This document shows positions 61,125 through 64,000 of a stretch of DNA of 64,000 nt, piece after piece. The DNA comes from Ramlibacter cellulosilyticus (GTDB taxonomy: Bacteria > Pseudomonadota > Gammaproteobacteria > Burkholderiales > Burkholderiaceae_C). The stretch spans positions 1 to 64,000 of the forward strand of contig NZ_JACORT010000012.1 of the NCBI RefSeq assembly GCF_014297465.1. Direction: 5' to 3'. The position numbers and the translations under genes were made by a program. The notes beneath the pieces were generated by a model. The model was not told the origin of the DNA. It ran no database searches and saw only the letters and a program-made list of their open reading frames with translations. How positions within the stretch are numbered: the stretch's first letter is position 1; the number at the start of each line of letters is the position of its first letter.

Positions 61125-62297
61125 ATGCACAAGAGAACCCTTCTCCAGACCGCCGCGGCCCTCGCGCTGCTGGGCGCCAGCGGCCTGAGCCTGGCGCAGG
61201 ACAACGTGTTCAAGATCGGCCTGATCCTGCCGATGACGGGCCAGCAGGCCACCACCGGCCGCCAGATCGAGGCCGCCGCCAAGCTGTGGATGGCGCAGAA
61301 CGGCGACACCGTCGCCGGCAAGAAGGTGCAGCTGATCGTCAAGGACGACGCGTCGGTGCCCGCCAACACCCGCCGCCTCGCGCAGGAACTGGTGGTGAAC
61401 GACAAGGTGAACGTGCTCGCCGGCATGGGCATCACGCCCTCCGCGCTGGCCGTCGCGCCGATCGCGACCCAGTCCAAGACCCCGCTGGTCGTGATGGCCG
61501 CGGCCACCTCCAGCATCACCGAAGCCTCGCCGCTGATCGTGCGCAGCAGCTTCACGCTGCCGCAGGCCGCGGTCGCGATGGCCGACTGGGCGCCGAAGAA
61601 CGGCATCAAGAACGTCGTGACCCTGGTGTCCGACTACGGCCCGGGCATCGACGCCGAGAAGTTCTTCAAGGACCGCTTCCTGTTCAACGGCGGCAAGATC
61701 ACCGAGTCGCTGCGCGTGCCGCTGATGAACCCGGACTTCGCCCCCTTCCTGCAGAAGGTGCGTGACCTGAAGCCCGACGCGCTGTTCGTGTTCACGCCCT
61801 CGGGCGCGGGCGCGGCGCTGATGAAGCAGTTCGGCGAGCGCGGCATGGACAAGGCCGGCATCCGCCTGATCGGCACCGGCGACATCACCGACGACGACCA
61901 GCTGAACGACATGGGCGACGTCGCCCTGGGCGTGGTCACCTCGCACCACTACTCCACCTTCCACCCGTCGGCCGCGAACAAGAAGTTCGTGGAAGCCTTC
62001 GAGAAGGCCAACAAGGGCCTGCGCCCGAACTTCATGGCCGTGGGCGGCTACGACGGCATGCGCATCATCTACGAAGCGCTGAAGAAGACCGGCGGCAAGG
62101 GCGGCGGCGAAGCGCTCGTCGGCGCCATGAAGGGCATGATGTTCGAGAGCCCGCGCGGCCCGGTGCTGATCGACGCGCAGACCCGCGACATCACCCAGAA
62201 CATCTACCTGCGCAAGGTGGAGAAGAAGAACGGCGCCCTCTGGAACGTGGAGTTCGACGTCATCAAGGACGTGAAGGACCCGGGCAAGACGAAGTGA
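61125..62297 (+). CDS. Periplasmic ABC substrate-binding protein (LivK-like)
   Basis: 390 aa. Signal peptide RTLLQTAAALALLGASGLSLAQ, then the typical FKIGLILPMTGQQATTGRQI opening of branched-chain amino acid receptors, VNVLAGMGITPSALAVAPIA and VVTLVSDYGPGIDAEKFFKD. AAGGAGACC precedes the ATG. Followed by livH after 104 bases of palindromic DNA. Ligand not evident; aromatic acids are as likely as amino acids in this neighbourhood. Confidence 0.9.
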   Translation: MHKRTLLQTAAALALLGASGLSLAQDNVFKIGLILPMTGQQATTGRQIEAAAKLWMAQNGDTVAGKKVQLIVKDDASVPANTRRLAQELVVNDKVNVLAGMGITPSALAVAPIATQSKTPLVVMAAATSSITEASPLIVRSSFTLPQAAVAMADWAPKNGIKNVVTLVSDYGPGIDAEKFFKDRFLFNGGKITESLRVPLMNPDFAPFLQKVRDLKPDALFVFTPSGAGAALMKQFGERGMDKAGIRLIGTGDITDDDQLNDMGDVALGVVTSHHYSTFHPSAANKKFVEAFEKANKGLRPNFMAVGGYDGMRIIYEALKKTGGKGGGEALVGAMKGMMFESPRGPVLIDAQTRDITQNIYLRKVEKKNGALWNVEFDVIKDVKDPGKTK

Positions 62298-62299
62298 CC

Positions 62300-62316
62300 G
62301 CGGCGCGCAGCGCCGC
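62300..62316. terminator. Short perfect hairpin after the binding-protein gene
   Basis: GCGGCGC, loop GCA, GCGCCGC, three bases after the stop. No T-tract. It parallels the hairpin after the first Liv receptor gene and may similarly reduce read-through to the permease genes. Confidence 0.5.
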
Positions 62317-62396
62317 AGGGGCTAGGGGCTAGGGGCTAGGGACTAGGGGAACAACGGTTCCCTCCCTAACCCCTAGCCCCTAGGCCCTAACCCCTC
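62317..62396. repeat. CTAGGGG-type inverted repeat, family C (copy 2)
   Basis: Three CTAGGGG-like blocks in the left half (from GGGGCTAGGGGCTAGGGG) and complementary CCCTAACCCCTAGCCCC blocks on the right, ending six bases before livH. Same type and same place relative to the receptor and livH genes as the copy at 19838-19928. Confidence 0.82.
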
Positions 62397-62401
62397 AAGA
62401 C

Positions 62402-63265
62402 ATGCTCACCATCCTCTTCGACGGCATCGCCTACGGCATGCTGCTGTTCGTGCTGGCGGTCGGCCTGGCCGTCACCATGGGCCTGATGAACTTCATCAAC
62501 CTGGCCCACGGTGCGTTCGCCATGGCGGGCGGCTACATCACCGTGCTGCTGATGCAGCGCCTCGACGTGCCCTTCCTGGTCTGCCTGCCGCTCGCCTTCC
62601 TGGGCGCGGCGCTGCTGGGCGCGGTGCTCGAACGCACGCTGTACCGCCCCCTGTACCACAAGCCCCACCTGGACCAGGTGCTGTTCTCCATCGGCCTCGT
62701 GTTCATGTCCGTCGCCGCCGTGGACTACTACATCGGCTCCACGCAGCAGATCATGCAGCTGCCGGAGTGGCTCAAGGGCCGCACGGAGATCGGTGCGCTG
62801 GGCATGGGCCACTACCGCCTGTTCATCATCGCGGTGTGCGCGGCGCTGACCGTCGCCCTGCAGTACATCCTGGCGAAGACGCGCTTCGGCAGCCGCCTGC
62901 GCGCCTCGGTGGACGACCAGCGCGTCGCCGCCGGCATGGGCATCAACGTCAACGTGGTGTTCCTCTCCACCTTCGCCTTCGGCTCCGGCCTCGCGGGCCT
63001 GGGTGGCGCGCTCGGCGCCGAGGTGCTGGGCATGGACCCGACCTTCCCGCTCAAGTTCATGATCTATTTCCTGATCGTCGTGGCCGTGGGCGGCACGTCG
63101 TCGATCACGGGCCCGCTGCTTGCCGCGCTGCTGCTCGGCATCGCCGACGTGGCCGGCAAGTACTACATCCCGAAGATGGGCGCCTTCATCGTGTACAGCC
63201 TGATGATCGTCATCCTGCTGTGGCGGCCGAACGGCCTGTTCGTGCGGCAAGGGGGGAAGGCATGA
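62402..63265 (+). CDS. livH: Branched-chain-type ABC transporter permease LivH
   Basis: 287-aa inner-membrane protein with eight or so helices. IAYGMLLFVLAVGLAVTMGL and MNFINLAHGAFAMAGGYI near the N-terminus and RFGSRLRASVDDQRVAAGMG (EAA loop, near 165) are LivH features. Its stop overlaps the livM start (ATGA). Confidence 0.92.
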   Translation: MLTILFDGIAYGMLLFVLAVGLAVTMGLMNFINLAHGAFAMAGGYITVLLMQRLDVPFLVCLPLAFLGAALLGAVLERTLYRPLYHKPHLDQVLFSIGLVFMSVAAVDYYIGSTQQIMQLPEWLKGRTEIGALGMGHYRLFIIAVCAALTVALQYILAKTRFGSRLRASVDDQRVAAGMGINVNVVFLSTFAFGSGLAGLGGALGAEVLGMDPTFPLKFMIYFLIVVAVGGTSSITGPLLAALLLGIADVAGKYYIPKMGAFIVYSLMIVILLWRPNGLFVRQGGKA

Positions 63266-64000
63266 GCGTCCCCCAGACCAACCTGCTGCGCGCGACGCGC
63301 ATGAAGTGGTGGGAGCCCGTGCTGTGGCTCGCCGCCTTCGCCGCGCCCGTGCTGTTCCCGGCGCAGGCGCCCCTGATCAACGAGACCGCGATCTGGGCGC
63401 TGTTCGCGATCTCGCTGGACCTCGTCCTCGGCTACGCCGGCATCGTGTCGCTGGGCCACGCGGCGTTCTTCGGCCTGGGGGCCTACGCCGCCGCGCTCTT
63501 CGCCAAGCACGTGAGCCCGGACCCGCACCTCGGCCTGTTGGCCGCCATGGCCGCGAGCGCGGTGCTCGGGCTGGTGGCCAGCTTCTCCATCCTGCGCGGC
63601 ACCGACCTCACGCGCCTGATGGTGACGCTGGGCCTCGCGCTGATCCTGCTGGAACTGGCCAACAAGCTGGACTGGCTGACCGGCGGCACCGACGGCATCC
63701 AGGGCCTGACCATCGCCCCGGTGCTGGGCCAGTTCGAGTTCGGCTTCGACGGCCGCACGGCCTCGTACTTCTCGCTCACGCTGCTGCTGCTGTTCTTCCT
63801 CATCTCGCGCGTGATCGTGAACTCGCCCTTCGGCGCCACGCTGAAGTCCATCCGCGACAACCGCCTGCGCGCGATGGCTATCGGCGTGCCGGTGCACGCG
63901 CGGCTGGTCGCGATCTACACCGTGGCGGCGGCCATCGCCGGCGCAGCGGGCGCGGCCTTCACGCTGACCTCCGGCTACGTGTCGATGGAAGCGCTGTCCT
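63262..64000 (+). CDS. livM: Branched-chain-type ABC transporter permease LivM (partial, cut by window end)
   Basis: The first 246 residues are present, continuing past the window end. ISLDLVLGYAGIVSLGHAAF and AFFGLGAYAAALFAK near residues 50-75, and SPFGATLKSIRDNRLRAMAI (EAA loop) near 190 identify LivM. Starts ATG inside the livH stop. LivG and LivF genes are expected downstream, perhaps fused as in the other operon. Confidence 0.92.
   Translation, partial: MSVPQTNLLRATRMKWWEPVLWLAAFAAPVLFPAQAPLINETAIWALFAISLDLVLGYAGIVSLGHAAFFGLGAYAAALFAKHVSPDPHLGLLAAMAASAVLGLVASFSILRGTDLTRLMVTLGLALILLELANKLDWLTGGTDGIQGLTIAPVLGQFEFGFDGRTASYFSLTLLLLFFLISRVIVNSPFGATLKSIRDNRLRAMAIGVPVHARLVAIYTVAAAIAGAAGAAFTLTSGYVSMEALS

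Overview
The window reads as an uninterrupted chromosomal segment of a high-GC betaproteobacterium. Gene content (fused LivM-LivG transporters, vanillate demethylase with a GntR regulator, tannase-type esterases, the PrkA/YeaH/SpoVR trio, the DUF3141-Pta-AckA-FabI cluster), dense packing with ATGA/TGATG stop-start overlaps and strong GC bias all fit Burkholderiales, family Comamonadaceae (Ramlibacter or Variovorax-like). This placement is inferred from gene content and protein resemblance, not from an rRNA gene. I see no rRNA, tRNA, CRISPR array, insertion sequence or prophage.

Layout. 0-4.1 kb: acyl-CoA dehydrogenase, nitronate monooxygenase and a PA0069-type radical SAM protein on the plus strand. 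4.1-6 kb: a secreted haemagglutinin-type protein and a lone membrane domain, both minus strand. 6.1-10.8 kb: heat-shock block grpE-dnaK-dnaJ (minus strand) with a sigma-32-like promoter, a hairpin between dnaK and dnaJ and a 95-bp tandem repeat made from the 3' end of dnaJ, plus an FKBP isomerase, an XylX-like sugar-acid dehydratase and a small HxlR-type regulator. 12.4-24.6 kb: a long minus-strand catabolic operon (crotonase, feruloyl-CoA synthase, SDR, branched-chain-type ABC transporter with a LivM-LivG fusion, tannase/feruloyl esterase, acyl-CoA dehydrogenase, MarR regulator), divergent from an amidohydrolase at 24.7 kb. Together these would import aromatic acids, hydrolyse esters, activate the acids as CoA thioesters and shorten the side chain.

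26-29 kb: amino-sugar catabolism (GlcNAc-type kinase, NagA, SIS-domain deaminase). 29.2-34.1 kb: PrkA-YeaH-SpoVR stress operon. 34.1-35.5 kb: an EamA exporter and a small secreted FecR-like protein. 35.6-42.8 kb: a compact alginate-like exopolysaccharide locus: UDP-glucose/GDP-mannose dehydrogenase, a PilZ-HlyD protein (Alg44-like), an Alg8-like glycosyltransferase fused to a right-handed beta-helix domain, and a TolC-like outer-membrane protein. The synthase/beta-helix fusion is the most unusual protein here.

43-49.6 kb: DUF3141 (PHA-synthase-like), phosphate acyltransferase, acetate kinase, FabI, a tiny RRM protein and an unrecognised 341-residue protein in one operon. 49.6-53.3 kb: dienoyl-CoA-reductase-like SDR, cupin, DUF1801, small membrane proteins, GFA protein and a methyltransferase. 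53.3-55.4 kb: Vgb-like propeller and a response regulator with a cyclase-like output domain. 55.4-59.6 kb: MetE-like methyltransferase and vanillate demethylase VanB/VanA, divergent from a GntR regulator with two identical palindromes 100 bp apart. 59.7-64 kb: two divergent periplasmic binding proteins and the start of a second Liv transporter (LivH, LivM cut by the window end). The ferulate-type operon and the vanillate genes are probably steps of one lignin-aromatic catabolic route. At least three families of dispersed palindromic repeats sit between genes.
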